Assembly: GCF_000143885.2 (NCBI RefSeq)
Contig: NC_018581.1
Span: 2,604,001-2,668,000, forward strand
Direction of reading: 5' to 3'
Length of the DNA stretch: 64,000 bases
Source of the DNA: Gordonia sp. KTR9
Lineage (GTDB): Bacteria > Actinomycetota > Actinomycetes > Mycobacteriales > Mycobacteriaceae
A program made the position numbers and the translations under genes. The notes under the pieces are model-generated. The model saw only the letters and a list, made by a program, of their open reading frames with translations, made no database searches and had not been told where the DNA came from. Of this stretch, positions 1 to 9,021 are shown in pieces. Each line of letters begins with the position of its first letter. Position 1 is the stretch's first letter.

Positions 1-1176
1 CTGATCGAAGGGCAGGTGTGGTGCGCGTTTGAACACGAGCGCGATCTCGGTGACCCGTCGGCCCAGACGCTTACCGGTACGGAGGTAGAACGGCACACCG
101 GCCCAGCGTCGGGAGTCGACCTCGAGTGCGATCGCGGCGAAGGTCTCGGTCGTCGAGTCCTTCGCGAAGCCGTCTTCGTCTTTGAGGCCCGGGACCTTCT
201 CGCTGCCCTGCCAACCGGGTCCGTACTGACCGCGGGCGGTGTTCTCGTCGATCGGCAGGACGTTGCGGGTCGCGGCGAGGACCTTGATCTTCTCGGCCTG
301 TAATTGCTTGGGCTCGAAGGAGATCGGCTCCTCCATCGCGACCAGGGCCATGAGCTGCATGAGGTGGTTCTGGATGACGTCGCGCGCCGCGCCGATGCCG
401 TCGTAGTAACCCGCCCGACCGCCGAGACCGATGTCCTCGGCCATGGTGATCTGGACGTGGTCGACGTAGTGCGAACTCCAGAGCGGGTCGAAGAGCTGAT
501 TGGCGAACCGCAGGGCCAGGATGTTCTGGACGGTTTCCTTGCCGAGGTAGTGGTCGATGCGGAACACCGACGACTCCGGGAAGACGTTGTTGACGATCGC
601 GTTCAGCTCGCGGGCGGACTCGAGGTCGTGACCGAACGGCTTCTCGATCACCACCCGGCGCCAGCTGTCGCCCGTCGGGGCGGCGAGTCCGCTGCGTTCG
701 AGCTGCTCGCAGACCGTGGGGAACGCCTTCGGTGGGATCGACAGGTAGAAGGCGTGATTGCCGTCGGTCCCGCGTTCGACGTCGAGCGACTTGAGGGTGT
801 CGCGCAGCCGGTCGAAGGCGGCGTCGTCGTCGAAGGCGCCCTGCACGAAGCGGAATCCCTCGGCGAGGCGTTCCCACACCTCTTCGCGGAATCCGGTCCG
901 TGCGTGCTCGCGGACGGCGTCGTGAACGATGGCGCCGAAGTCCTCGTCGGTCCAGTCGCGACGGGCGAACCCGACGAGAGCGAACGAGGGTGGCAGGAGG
1001 CCGCGGTTGGCCAGGTCGTAGACCGCCGGCATCAATTTCTTGCGTGCCAGGTCACCGGTGACCCCGAAGATGACCAGGCTGCATGGTCCCGCGATGCGTG
1101 GCAGCCGTTTGTCCTGTGGGTCACGGAGCGGATTGGTCCACGAACCGGACCCGACCGACTGCTCGCCTCCGGCCAC
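1..1176 (-). CDS. zwf: Glucose-6-phosphate 1-dehydrogenase, 3' end beyond window
   Basis: First enzyme of the oxidative pentose phosphate pathway: it oxidises glucose 6-phosphate to 6-phosphogluconolactone and makes NADPH. Seen: 392 codons, reading off the left edge; the family is about 500 residues, so roughly the last 110-120 are missing. The N-terminal nucleotide-binding stretch LVIFGVTGDLARKK and the active-site motif RIDHYLGKE (near 539-564) are present. I chose the GTG at 1176 because it is the start that precedes the conserved NPLRDPQDKRLPRIAGP segment, and it lies only 6 bp after the tal stop. Gene order tkt-tal-zwf on one strand matches M. tuberculosis Rv1449c-Rv1447c and indicates one operon. 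Confidence 0.95.
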   Translation of the reverse strand, partial: MAGGEQSVGSGSWTNPLRDPQDKRLPRIAGPCSLVIFGVTGDLARKKLMPAVYDLANRGLLPPSFALVGFARRDWTDEDFGAIVHDAVREHARTGFREEVWERLAEGFRFVQGAFDDDAAFDRLRDTLKSLDVERGTDGNHAFYLSIPPKAFPTVCEQLERSGLAAPTGDSWRRVVIEKPFGHDLESARELNAIVNNVFPESSVFRIDHYLGKETVQNILALRFANQLFDPLWSSHYVDHVQITMAEDIGLGGRAGYYDGIGAARDVIQNHLMQLMALVAMEEPISFEPKQLQAEKIKVLAATRNVLPIDENTARGQYGPGWQGSEKVPGLKDEDGFAKDSTTETFAAIALEVDSRRWAGVPFYLRTGKRLGRRVTEIALVFKRAPHLPFDQ

Positions 1177-1182
1177 CTGCGC

Positions 1183-2304
1183 TCAGCCCTCGTTCGCTGC
1201 GGACAGTTGCTCGGCGGTCGCGCTGAGCAGATCGTTCCACGCGTCCTCGAACTTGCTGACGCCCTCGTCCTCGAGAACCTTGAAGACGTCGGCGACGTCG
1301 ACGCCCACCGCCGAGATCTTGTCGAAGATCTCCTGCGACTCGGCGGCGAGACCGATGATGGACCCGGTGTTGACCCAGCCGTGGTCGGCGAAGGCGTCCA
1401 TCGTCTTGCCGGGCATCGTGTTGACCGTGTTCGGCGCGACGAGCTCGCTCACGTACAGCGTGTCCGGGTAGTCCGGGTTCTTCACACCCGTCGACGCCCA
1501 GAGTGCGCGCTGGGGCCGCGCGCCCTTGGCAAGGAGGTCGGGGAAGCGGGACTCGACCTCGAAGACCTGCTGGTAGGCCGAGTAGGCGAGGCGGGCGTTG
1601 GCCAGTGCGGCCTTGCCCTTCAGTTCCACGGCCTCCGGGGTTCCGATGGCGTCGAGCCGCTTGTCGATCTCGGTGTCCACGCGCGACACGAAGAACGACG
1701 CGACGGAGTGGATGCGCGACAGGTCATGGCCTGCCTGGGCGGCGGCGTCGAGGCCGTCGAGGTAGGCGTCGATGACCTTCTCGTAGCGCTCGACCGAGAA
1801 GATCAGCGTGACGTTCACGCTGATGCCCTCGGCGATCACCTTGGCGATGGCCGGCAGGCCCGCCTCGGTGGCCGGGATCTTGATGAGCAGGTTCGGCCGG
1901 TCGACGATCTTCCACAGCTCGACGGCCTGGGCCACCGTGGCGTCGGTGTCGTGGGCCAGGCGCGGGTCGACCTCGATCGAGACCCGGCCGTCGACGCCGT
2001 CGGTCGCCTCGAAGGTCGGGGCGAGGACGTCACAGGCGTTGCGGACGTCGTCGGTGGTGACCGTCCGGATGGTGGCGTCGACATCGGCGCCCCGTGCGGC
2101 CAGCTCGTTGACCTGATCGTCGTAGGCGTTGCCCTTGGACAGCGCGGCCTGGAAGATCGACGGGTTGGTGGTCACCCCGACGACCGACTTGGTCGCGATC
2201 AGGTCTGCGAGGTCGCCGGAGCTGATCAGGTCCCGGGACAGGTCGTCCAGCCACACCGAGACTCCGGCAGCGGACAGTTCGGCGAGCTTCTCGTTCTGGG
2301 TCAC
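1183..2304 (-). CDS. tal: Transaldolase
   Basis: Transfers a dihydroxyacetone unit between sugar phosphates in the non-oxidative pentose phosphate pathway (cytosol). 373 residues, the length expected for the large actinobacterial form. The Schiff-base lysine is seen in NLLIKIPAT (about residue 142), and the N-terminal GVTTNPSIF motif is intact. The GTG start at 2304 has a good Shine-Dalgarno GAGGAG (2311-2316) 6 bp upstream. It lies 51 bp after tkt and 6 bp before zwf, so all three are very probably co-transcribed. Confidence 0.96.
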   Translation of the reverse strand: MTQNEKLAELSAAGVSVWLDDLSRDLISSGDLADLIATKSVVGVTTNPSIFQAALSKGNAYDDQVNELAARGADVDATIRTVTTDDVRNACDVLAPTFEATDGVDGRVSIEVDPRLAHDTDATVAQAVELWKIVDRPNLLIKIPATEAGLPAIAKVIAEGISVNVTLIFSVERYEKVIDAYLDGLDAAAQAGHDLSRIHSVASFFVSRVDTEIDKRLDAIGTPEAVELKGKAALANARLAYSAYQQVFEVESRFPDLLAKGARPQRALWASTGVKNPDYPDTLYVSELVAPNTVNTMPGKTMDAFADHGWVNTGSIIGLAAESQEIFDKISAVGVDVADVFKVLEDEGVSKFEDAWNDLLSATAEQLSAANEG

Positions 2305-2355
2305 GATTCTCTCCTCATGGGGTTGGCTTGTCAGCCGGTGTTGTCTACGGCTTTG

Positions 2356-4434
2356 TCAGCCGGCGACGACGCGCTCGGCGGCCGCGGTCACGGCCTCGGC
2401 GGTGATACCGAACTTGGTGAACAGCACCTTGTAGTCGGCGGAGGCACCGAAGTGCTCGATCGAGACGATCTCGCCACCGGCGCCGACGATGCGGTACCAC
2501 GGCATCGCGATACCGGCTTCGACGGCGACGCGCGGGACCGACGGCGGCAGCACGTCGTCCCGGTAGCCCTGCGGCTGTTCGTCGAACCACTCGACGCAGG
2601 GCATCGAGACGACACGCGCCTTGATTCCCTTCTCCGCCAACGCCTTCTGCGCGTCGACGGCCAGGTGGACCTCGGAACCGGTGCCGATGAGCACGACCTG
2701 CGGGTCACCCTCGGAGTCGCTCAGGACATACCCGCCGTTGGCAACGCCCTGCGCCGAGGTGCCCTCGAGGATCGGGATGTTCTGCCGGGTGAGTGCCAGG
2801 CCGACCGGATGGTTGCGTCGCGTCAGCAGGTGCTGCCATGCGAACGCCGTCTCGTTGGCGTCGCCGGGGCGCACCACATCGAGATTCGGGATCGCACGCA
2901 GCGCGGCGAGGTGTTCGATCGGCTGGTGGGTCGGGCCGTCCTCGCCGAGACCGATCGAGTCGTGGGTCCAGACGTAGATCGGGTCGATCTCCATCAGGGC
3001 GGCGAGCCGGACCGCGGGACGCATGTAATCGGCGAACTGCAGGAACGTGCCGCCGTAGGCGCGGGTGGGACCGTGCAAGACGATGCCCGACAGGATCGAG
3101 CCCATCGCGTGCTCGCGCACACCGAAGTGCAGGGTGCGGCCGTACGGGTTCGCCGACCACTTCTTGGTGCTGATCGAGGTCGGTCCGAACGACGGTTCGC
3201 CGTCCATCGTCGTGTTGTTTGAGCCGGCGAGGTCGGCCGAACCGCCCCACAGCTCGGGCAGCACGGGCGCGAGGGCGCCGAGCACCTTGCCCGACGCGCT
3301 TCGCGTCGCGACGTCCTTGTCGCCCACGTTCCAGCTCGGGAGGGCGTCGGTCCAGCCCTCGGGGAGCTCCTGGGCGGTCAGCCGGTCGAACAGCTTCTTG
3401 GCGTCGGGGTTCTTCTCCGCCCAGGCGTCGAACGACGACGTCCACGCCTTGCGCTGCTCGGCGCCGCGGTCGATGAGCTTGCGGGTGTGCCCGATGACCT
3501 CGTCGCTCACCTCGAAGTTCTTGGCGGGGTCGAAGCCGAGGACCTTCTTCGTCGCCGCGACCTCGTCTTCGCCGAGCGCCGCACCGTGGGCCATGCCGGT
3601 GTTCATCATGTTGGGCGCCGGGTAGCCGATGATCGTCCGCAGGCAGATGATCGACGGCTTGTCGATGACCTGGCGGGCGGCCTCGACCGCGGCCTCGATG
3701 GCGACGATGTCCTCGCCGCCCTCGACCGTCTGGACGTGCCAGCCATAGGCCTCGTACCGCTTGGCGACGTTCTCCGACAGCGCGATGTCGGTGTCGTCCT
3801 CGATCGAGATCTGATTCTGGTCGTAGAACACGATCAGGTTGCCGAGCTGCTGGGTACCGGCCAGCGAGCTGGCCTCCGAGGTCACGCCCTCTTCGATGTC
3901 GCCGTCGGAGGCGACGACATAGATGTAGTGGTCGAACGGGCTCTGCCCGGGGGCCGCGTCCGGGTCGAACAGGCCGCGTTCGCGACGGGCGGCCATCGCC
4001 ATGCCCACCGACGACGCCAGACCCTGACCGAGCGGGCCGGTGGTGATCTCCACGCCGCGCGTGTGACGGAACTCGGGGTGGCCCGGGGTGAGGGAGTCCC
4101 AGGTCCGCAGCGCCTCGATGTCGGAGAGCTCGAGGCCGAATCCGCCGAGGTAGAGCTGGATGTAGAGCGTCAGGCTCGAATGCCCGCACGAGAGCACGAA
4201 ACGGTCGCGGCCGGCCCAGTCGGTGTCGGTCGGGTCGTGGCGCATCACCCGCTGGAACAAGGTGTAGGCCAGTGGCGCGAGGCTCATCGCGGTGCCCGGG
4301 TGTCCGCTTCCGCATTTCTGCACTGCGTCGGCCGCCAGGAGCCGGGCCGTGTCGACGGCGCGGGTGTCGAGGTCGGTCCAGTCGTCCGGGTGACGGGGGG
4401 TGGTCAAAGCGCGGATCTCGTCTGTGTCGGCCAC
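2356..4434 (-). CDS. tkt: Transketolase
   Basis: ThDP-dependent transfer of two-carbon ketol units between sugar phosphates. 692 residues from the GTG at 4434. Seen: the GSGHPGTAMSLAP loop (about residues 42-54), the ThDP/Mg site SDGDIEEGVTSE (about 166-177) followed by LGNLIVFYDQN, and the GVREHAMG segment bearing the catalytic glutamate. The frame stays open further upstream, but the protein family begins at the ADTDEIRALTTPRHPDDW segment, and an AGGAG lies 12 bp before this GTG, so I place the start here. First gene of the tkt-tal-zwf operon, divergent from ctaB across 291 bp. Confidence 0.95.
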   Translation of the reverse strand: MADTDEIRALTTPRHPDDWTDLDTRAVDTARLLAADAVQKCGSGHPGTAMSLAPLAYTLFQRVMRHDPTDTDWAGRDRFVLSCGHSSLTLYIQLYLGGFGLELSDIEALRTWDSLTPGHPEFRHTRGVEITTGPLGQGLASSVGMAMAARRERGLFDPDAAPGQSPFDHYIYVVASDGDIEEGVTSEASSLAGTQQLGNLIVFYDQNQISIEDDTDIALSENVAKRYEAYGWHVQTVEGGEDIVAIEAAVEAARQVIDKPSIICLRTIIGYPAPNMMNTGMAHGAALGEDEVAATKKVLGFDPAKNFEVSDEVIGHTRKLIDRGAEQRKAWTSSFDAWAEKNPDAKKLFDRLTAQELPEGWTDALPSWNVGDKDVATRSASGKVLGALAPVLPELWGGSADLAGSNNTTMDGEPSFGPTSISTKKWSANPYGRTLHFGVREHAMGSILSGIVLHGPTRAYGGTFLQFADYMRPAVRLAALMEIDPIYVWTHDSIGLGEDGPTHQPIEHLAALRAIPNLDVVRPGDANETAFAWQHLLTRRNHPVGLALTRQNIPILEGTSAQGVANGGYVLSDSEGDPQVVLIGTGSEVHLAVDAQKALAEKGIKARVVSMPCVEWFDEQPQGYRDDVLPPSVPRVAVEAGIAMPWYRIVGAGGEIVSIEHFGASADYKVLFTKFGITAEAVTAAAERVVAG

Positions 4435-4725
4435 GATGCTGATTGTCTCCTGTGCCTGCTCGGTGCGATTCGTACAAGTGGCGATCGGTCCTGAGGCTGT
4501 CGGCGCTCGGGCGACCGACGCCCGTCGGCGCGTACGGGTCCAGAGTAATCGGCGCCGGGCTCGCACTGCGCGCCGACCGATGGTTACCGGCGAGTTCAGG
4601 CGTCCGCGCCGGTCGTGGGCCCGCCCGCGTCGTCGCCGTGCCTCGATTCACGGTTCGCAAAGGCAAACGTCTACCATGCTGTGTAGTAGCCCGCGGGCGT
4701 CTGTGCGGGCGGACGAGGAGTGTTC
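4435..4725. other. Divergent intergenic region between tkt and ctaB
   Basis: 291 bp that must hold the promoters of the pentose phosphate operon (minus) and ctaB (plus). A TANNNT-type -10 candidate TACCAT lies at 4672-4677, about 48 bp before ctaB. I saw no convincing long inverted repeat or terminator here and no credible small gene. Confidence 0.5.
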
Positions 4726-5739
4726 GTGAGGATAGGGGAGCGTGTGAGCGGGGACAGTTCCGCCGCATCTCACTCGACCGACACCGCATCGAATCCGCAG
4801 GTATCGACCGATCCGGTCGCACCGGCCGATCAGTCGTGGGCCGGGCGCGTGCGTGCGACGGTGCTCGCCTACATCGCGTTGACCAAGCCGCGCGTCATCG
4901 AGCTGCTTCTCGTCGCGACCATCCCGGTCATGCTGCAAGCCGACCGCGGCCACGTCGACATCGCGGTCATCGCCTTCACCCTGATCGGCGGCTGGCTCGG
5001 AGCCGGGAGTGCGAACACTCTCAACATGGTGGCCGACGCCGACATCGACAAGAAGATGAAGCGCACGGCCCGGCGTCCGCTGGCCCGCCGCGCCGTCGCG
5101 ACCCGCAGTGCCCTGATCTTCGGTCTCGTCCTCTGGGCGGCGTCCTTCGCGGTCCTGTACTTCGCCGCCAATCTGCTCTCCGCCCTGCTCGTCTCGGCGA
5201 CCATCCTCTTCTACGTCGGTGTCTACACGCTCATCCTCAAGCGTCGGACCTGGCAGAACGTGGTCTGGGGTGGTGCTGCGGGCTGCATGCCGACCCTGGT
5301 GGGGTGGGCTGCGGTCACCGGCTCGCTGAGTTGGCAGCCGATCGTTCTCTTCGCCGTCATCTTCTTCTGGACGCCGCCGCACACCTGGGCGCTCGCGATG
5401 CGCTACAAGGAGGACTACAAGGCGGCAGGCGTGCCGATGCTCCCGGTCATCGCGACCGAGGAACGCGTCACCCGGCAGATGCTCATCTACACGTGGCTCA
5501 CCGTGGTGAGCTCTCTCCTGCTCATCCCGGCGACGAGCTGGATCTACACCGTGATCGCGCTGGCAGCCGGCGGCTGGTTCCTCGAGCGCGTGCACAAGTT
5601 GTACCGCGACACCAAGCGTGGCGCCGAAGTCGCTCCGCTGAAGGTCTTCCTGCAGTCCAACGAGTATCTCGCCATCGTGTTCTGCGGACTCGCGATCGAC
5701 GCGGTCGTCGGACTTCAGACCATCTCGTCCTACTTCTGA
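4726..5739 (+). CDS. ctaB: Protoheme IX farnesyltransferase (haem O synthase)
   Basis: Integral membrane UbiA-family prenyltransferase that adds farnesyl to haem B to make haem O, the first step to haem A for the aa3 cytochrome oxidase. 337 residues with about nine hydrophobic segments. The Asp-rich substrate motif [19 protein letters not shown] lies near residues 100-118, and a second conserved loop [19 protein letters not shown] follows later. GAGGAG at 4715-4720 sits 5 bp before the GTG at 4726, which decides the start; a GTG at 4744 is the alternative. The ctaA gene that completes haem A synthesis lies 1.4 kb downstream on the other strand. Confidence 0.94.
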   Translation: MRIGERVSGDSSAASHSTDTASNPQVSTDPVAPADQSWAGRVRATVLAYIALTKPRVIELLLVATIPVMLQADRGHVDIAVIAFTLIGGWLGAGSANTLNMVADADIDKKMKRTARRPLARRAVATRSALIFGLVLWAASFAVLYFAANLLSALLVSATILFYVGVYTLILKRRTWQNVVWGGAAGCMPTLVGWAAVTGSLSWQPIVLFAVIFFWTPPHTWALAMRYKEDYKAAGVPMLPVIATEERVTRQMLIYTWLTVVSSLLLIPATSWIYTVIALAAGGWFLERVHKLYRDTKRGAEVAPLKVFLQSNEYLAIVFCGLAIDAVVGLQTISSYF

Positions 5740-5746
5740 GCCCCGC

Positions 5747-6721
5747 TCAGATCCCGGCGGGCAACAGCACCGTGGTGCCCGTCGTGACGCGCGCCTCCAG
5801 ATCGGTGTGCGCCGCCGCCGCGTCGGCGAGTCGGTACCGCTGCCCGACGCGCACCTCGACGCTGCCGTCGACGATCGCCTCGAAGTACTCGCCCGCTCGC
5901 CAGTGGAGTTCCTCGGCCGTGTCGGTGAAATGGCCCAGTGTCGGGCGGGTCACCGACAGCGATCCCGCCGGGTTGAGACGCTGCAGATCGAACGGCGGAA
6001 CCGGTCCGCTCGCCGCTCCGAAGAGCACGACGATCCCACGTATCGCGGTCGACGCCAGTGACTGCTCGAAGGTGTCGGCGCCGACGCCGTCGTACACCAC
6101 GGGCACGCCGCGCCCGTCCGTGAGTTCACGGACCCGCGAGCTCAGGTCCTCGCCGTAGCGAAGCACGTGGTCGGCGCCAGCCGCCCGGGAGAGTTCCTCC
6201 TTCTCGTCGGACGACACCGTCGTGATGACCCTCAGTCCGCGGCGTTTGGCCAGCTGGGTCAGGATCAGCCCGACACCGCCGCCACCGGCGTGCACGAGGA
6301 TCGATTCGCCGGACCGGGGATGAGCGCTTCCGTCGAGGAGGTAGTGCGCGGTCAGGCCGCGGAGCAGCGACGAACCGGCGACCGCATCGTCGACCGCGTC
6401 GGGCACCGGAACGGCTTTCGACGCCGGGACCGCGACGAGCTCGGCGTAGGAACCGGGCGCCGCACACCACGCCACACGCTGACCCTCGCGCAGCGACGTC
6501 ACGTCCGAGCCGGTCGCGACGACGACGCCGGCGCCCTCGCTGCCGGGGATGTAGGGCGGGGTCGAGGGATAGAGGCCGCGTCGTAGATAGGTGTCGATGA
6601 AGTTGACGCCCACCGCAGATGTCCGGACGATCACCTCGTCGGGCGCGGGTATGGGGTCGTCGACGCTGCCGAAGGTCAGGACGTCGGGTCCGCCGTGGCG
6701 GGTCACCTGAATCGCTCGCAC
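5747..6721 (-). CDS. qor: NADPH:quinone oxidoreductase-like MDR protein
   Basis: Medium-chain reductase of the zinc-independent quinone oxidoreductase (QOR) type, 324 residues. Seen: the GroES-like N-terminal half (DPIPAPDEVIVRTSAVGVNFIDTYLRRGLY with Asn-Phe-Ile-Asp) and the nucleotide-binding HAGGGGVGLILTQLAK (about residues 144-159). No structural zinc cysteines are visible. Likely reaction: NADPH-dependent one- or two-electron reduction of quinones or other enones; the true substrate cannot be read from sequence. It ends 7 bp from the ctaB stop (convergent). M. tuberculosis has qor (Rv1454c) in the same place. Confidence 0.85.
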   Translation of the reverse strand: MRAIQVTRHGGPDVLTFGSVDDPIPAPDEVIVRTSAVGVNFIDTYLRRGLYPSTPPYIPGSEGAGVVVATGSDVTSLREGQRVAWCAAPGSYAELVAVPASKAVPVPDAVDDAVAGSSLLRGLTAHYLLDGSAHPRSGESILVHAGGGGVGLILTQLAKRRGLRVITTVSSDEKEELSRAAGADHVLRYGEDLSSRVRELTDGRGVPVVYDGVGADTFEQSLASTAIRGIVVLFGAASGPVPPFDLQRLNPAGSLSVTRPTLGHFTDTAEELHWRAGEYFEAIVDGSVEVRVGQRYRLADAAAAHTDLEARVTTGTTVLLPAGI

Positions 6722-6752
6722 GACACCGTTCTACACGCCGAAACCGTCCCGG

Positions 6753-6758
6753 TATGCT
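6753..6758 (+). promoter_or_regulatory. -10 element of a probable leaderless promoter
   Basis: TATGCT ends 7 bp before the ATG at 6766, so transcription should start at or next to the start codon. No Shine-Dalgarno lies between them. This is the leaderless arrangement common in mycobacteria. Confidence 0.55.
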
Positions 6759-6765
6759 GACCCCC

Positions 6766-7140
6766 ATGACGAACACCACCGCCGACGAGAACTCGAGCCA
6801 GCAGAAGAAGGTCGATGCACCCACCGAGGTCGTCGCCTCGGTACGCAAGTTCGTCGAGCGCGAAGGTGGCAGCGCGAAGGTGGTTCTCCAGGCGATCGGG
6901 GACGCCGGGGTACGGATCACCATGGTGGGCGACGCGAACGGCATCCTCGGTGACCGGGTGGTGCCGGACCTGGCGACCGCACAGGCCGTGGTCGATGCGG
7001 TCGACGGTCTCGAGATCGCCGAGTGGGACCGCGACCTCACCTCGGAGACGACGGTGTCGACCTCGCACTACCGCAAGATGGCGGGCTGGGTCGCTCGGCA
7101 GAAGCGCTTCCCCCGAGCGCGTAACCGCGCCATCCTCTGA
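6766..7140 (+). CDS. Conserved actinobacterial protein of unknown function
   Basis: 124 residues. No signal peptide, membrane segment or familiar catalytic motif is seen. The N-terminus is polar and low in complexity (MTNTTADENSSQQKK). The remainder looks like a compact alpha/beta domain (RKFVEREGGSAKVVLQAIGD) with a basic tail (RQKRFPRARNRAIL). I place the start at the ATG at 6766, which follows a promoter-like TATGCT with no room for a ribosome site. The position between qor and ctaA is that of M. tuberculosis Rv1455, also uncharacterised. It ends 13 bp from the convergent ctaA stop, and its terminator lies inside the ctaA 3' end. Confidence 0.75.
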   Translation: MTNTTADENSSQQKKVDAPTEVVASVRKFVEREGGSAKVVLQAIGDAGVRITMVGDANGILGDRVVPDLATAQAVVDAVDGLEIAEWDRDLTSETTVSTSHYRKMAGWVARQKRFPRARNRAIL

Positions 7141-7153
7141 GGCCGGGCGTCGA

Positions 7154-8209
7154 TCAGGCAGACTCGCGCAGCGGGTCTGCCTTTTTCGTGCCTGAGTTAC
7201 TCACGTCTGTGTTCTTCGCGACCACGAGCTGCCAGGTGGCGCCGATGAGCAGCAGCGCGCTGCCGAACATGTGCGCGATGACGAGAGCGACGGGCAGATC
7301 GGTGGCGAACTGGACGAACCCGATCAGGCCCTGGAGCAGCAGGAGCAGCATGAACACCACGGCCGATCGCTGCTGCGGGCGAGCGAAGACGCGGGCGTAG
7401 ACGAGAGCTGCGATCGCGAGTCCGACGAGGGCGAAGACGGCGTCGGCATGCAGTTGGGTCGCGTTGTCGGGGTCGAGGCCGTTGCGCGGCGCGTCCGCGT
7501 CGCCGGCATGCGGTCCGGAGCCGGTCACCACTGTGCCGAGGTAGATCGTTCCCCAGGTGACGAGGTAGACGAGCCAGGCGAGGTAGATACCGAGCCGGCG
7601 GGTTGCGGTGGGCGGAGCGTCGGAGTCGGACGACTCGGGCGCGACGGGCGTCGGATACGGCCGCATCCGATAGACCAGCACCGTGGCCGCGGACACCAAG
7701 GCCATGGAGAGAAGGAAGTGCAGCGCGACGACCCACGGGTTGAGCTGCGTCAGCACCGTGATGCCGCCGATGACCCCTTGGAAGGGGATGCCCAGGGCGA
7801 TGAGGGTGACCAGCCACTTGTCCCGTCGCGCCGACCCGGCGAACCGGAGAACGGCCACCCAGGTCGCGATGGCGATGACGATCAGCACCCAGGTGAGCAT
7901 GCGGTTGCCGAACTCGATCGCGCCGTGCACGCCCAGCTCGCCGTGCGGCACGAAGGACTCGTCGGTGCATCGCGGCCAGGTCGGGCAACCGAGTCCCGAG
8001 CCGGTGACGCGGACGGCGCCGCCGGTGGCGACGATGCCCACGTTCGAGATGAGCAGGGCGATCGCCCAGCGGTGCACGAATCGCGCGGTCGGCCGGCCGA
8101 AGCCGGGGATGAACCGCCACGGACCGGTCAGCGGACGCGGTTCGTCGGTCGACGCCGGTCGCTCGCCGGACCGGGATGCCGCCGGCGCGTTCGAAGTATC
8201 GGATGTCAT
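7154..8209 (-). CDS. ctaA: Haem A synthase
   Basis: Membrane enzyme that oxidises the C8 methyl of haem O to give haem A for cytochrome c oxidase. 351 residues with about eight transmembrane helices. Seen: the extracytoplasmic cysteine pair GCPTWPRC and four likely haem-ligating histidines in HGAIEFGNRML, ALHFLLSMAL, QLHADAVFAL and IAHMFGSALL. The ATG at 8209 overlaps the TGA of the upstream ABC permease by 4 bp (ATGA), so the three genes ABC ATPase, permease and ctaA are translationally coupled. M. tuberculosis keeps the same trio (Rv1458c-Rv1456c). Confidence 0.94.
   Translation of the reverse strand: MTSDTSNAPAASRSGERPASTDEPRPLTGPWRFIPGFGRPTARFVHRWAIALLISNVGIVATGGAVRVTGSGLGCPTWPRCTDESFVPHGELGVHGAIEFGNRMLTWVLIVIAIATWVAVLRFAGSARRDKWLVTLIALGIPFQGVIGGITVLTQLNPWVVALHFLLSMALVSAATVLVYRMRPYPTPVAPESSDSDAPPTATRRLGIYLAWLVYLVTWGTIYLGTVVTGSGPHAGDADAPRNGLDPDNATQLHADAVFALVGLAIAALVYARVFARPQQRSAVVFMLLLLLQGLIGFVQFATDLPVALVIAHMFGSALLLIGATWQLVVAKNTDVSNSGTKKADPLRESA
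7156..7186 (+). terminator. Rho-independent terminator inside the ctaA 3' end
   Basis: Inverted repeat AGGCAGAC (7156-7163) and GTCTGCCT (7175-7182), extendable inward through CGC/GCG, followed by TTTTT. It ends the plus-strand gene 6766-7140, yet the DNA also encodes the last residues of ctaA on the other strand. Confidence 0.8.
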
Positions 8210-9021
8210 CGGAATCGGAACCACCTCACCGCCAAGGTGCCGGCCACCGCGGCCCACACCAGCAAGACACCCACCCCGAAGGCGTCGAACGAACCTTCCG
8301 AAGCCATCTCGAGCGCCTCGCTCAGGGCCCCCGACGGGATGCACCGCGCGATCCAGTACACGGCGTCGGGGACATTGGAATCGACGACGACGAGACTGCC
8401 GAGGCCGATCAACGCGAACCACAGCAGATTCGCCAGGGCCAGGACGACCTCCGCCTTGAGCGTGCCGCCCAGAAGCAGACCGAGAGCCGCGAAACACGCT
8501 GTGCCGATCACGAGGACAACCGCGCCGATGAGCAGGCCGACGGGACTCGGTCGCCAGCCGAAGGTCGCACCGATCGCACCCAGGATCACCGACTGCGACG
8601 CGACCACCACGAGCACCGCGATCGACTTGCCGACGATGATCCCCCAACGCGGGATCGGGGTGGCGCCGAGCCGTTTGAGGGCTCCGTAGCGGCGGTCGAA
8701 GCCCACCGCGATCGCCTGCCCGGTGAACGCCGTCGACATCACCGCCACGGTCAGGATCGCCGGGACGAACAGTGCCGCGCGCTCCGCCGGGCCCGCGCCG
8801 AAACCGGTGTCGATCGGCAGCAGGCACAGACCGACGAGCAGCGTGATGGGGATGAACATGGTGAGCAGCAGCTGCTCGCCGTTGCGGAGCAGGAGCTTGA
8901 GTTCGAGTCCGGACTGCGCGGCGATCATGGCCGGCAGTGACGCCGGCCGAGGAGCCGGGCGGAACAGGCCGTCGGGGAACGTGCCGGACCGCTGCGCGTC
9001 GGTGGGAACAGGTGAGGTCAC
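8206..9021 (-). CDS. ABC-2 type exporter permease
   Basis: Membrane half of an ABC exporter, 271 residues with six hydrophobic segments. The segment AVMSTAFTGQAIAVGFDRRYGALKRLGATPIPRW is typical of ABC-2 (DrrB-like) permeases. The GTG at 9021 overlaps the ATPase stop (GTGA), and its own stop overlaps the ctaA start (ATGA). Permanent pairing with ctaA suggests a role tied to respiratory or haem biogenesis, but the cargo is unknown. Confidence 0.85.
   Translation of the reverse strand: MTSPVPTDAQRSGTFPDGLFRPAPRPASLPAMIAAQSGLELKLLLRNGEQLLLTMFIPITLLVGLCLLPIDTGFGAGPAERAALFVPAILTVAVMSTAFTGQAIAVGFDRRYGALKRLGATPIPRWGIIVGKSIAVLVVVASQSVILGAIGATFGWRPSPVGLLIGAVVLVIGTACFAALGLLLGGTLKAEVVLALANLLWFALIGLGSLVVVDSNVPDAVYWIARCIPSGALSEALEMASEGSFDAFGVGVLLVWAAVAGTLAVRWFRFR

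Noticed and set aside
304..3222. A 972-codon open frame on the plus strand across zwf, tal and tkt
   Set aside because: It is an antisense shadow in GC-rich DNA. The minus strand encodes three full conserved enzymes here, and the plus-strand translation is Asp/Arg/Val-rich without any family motif.
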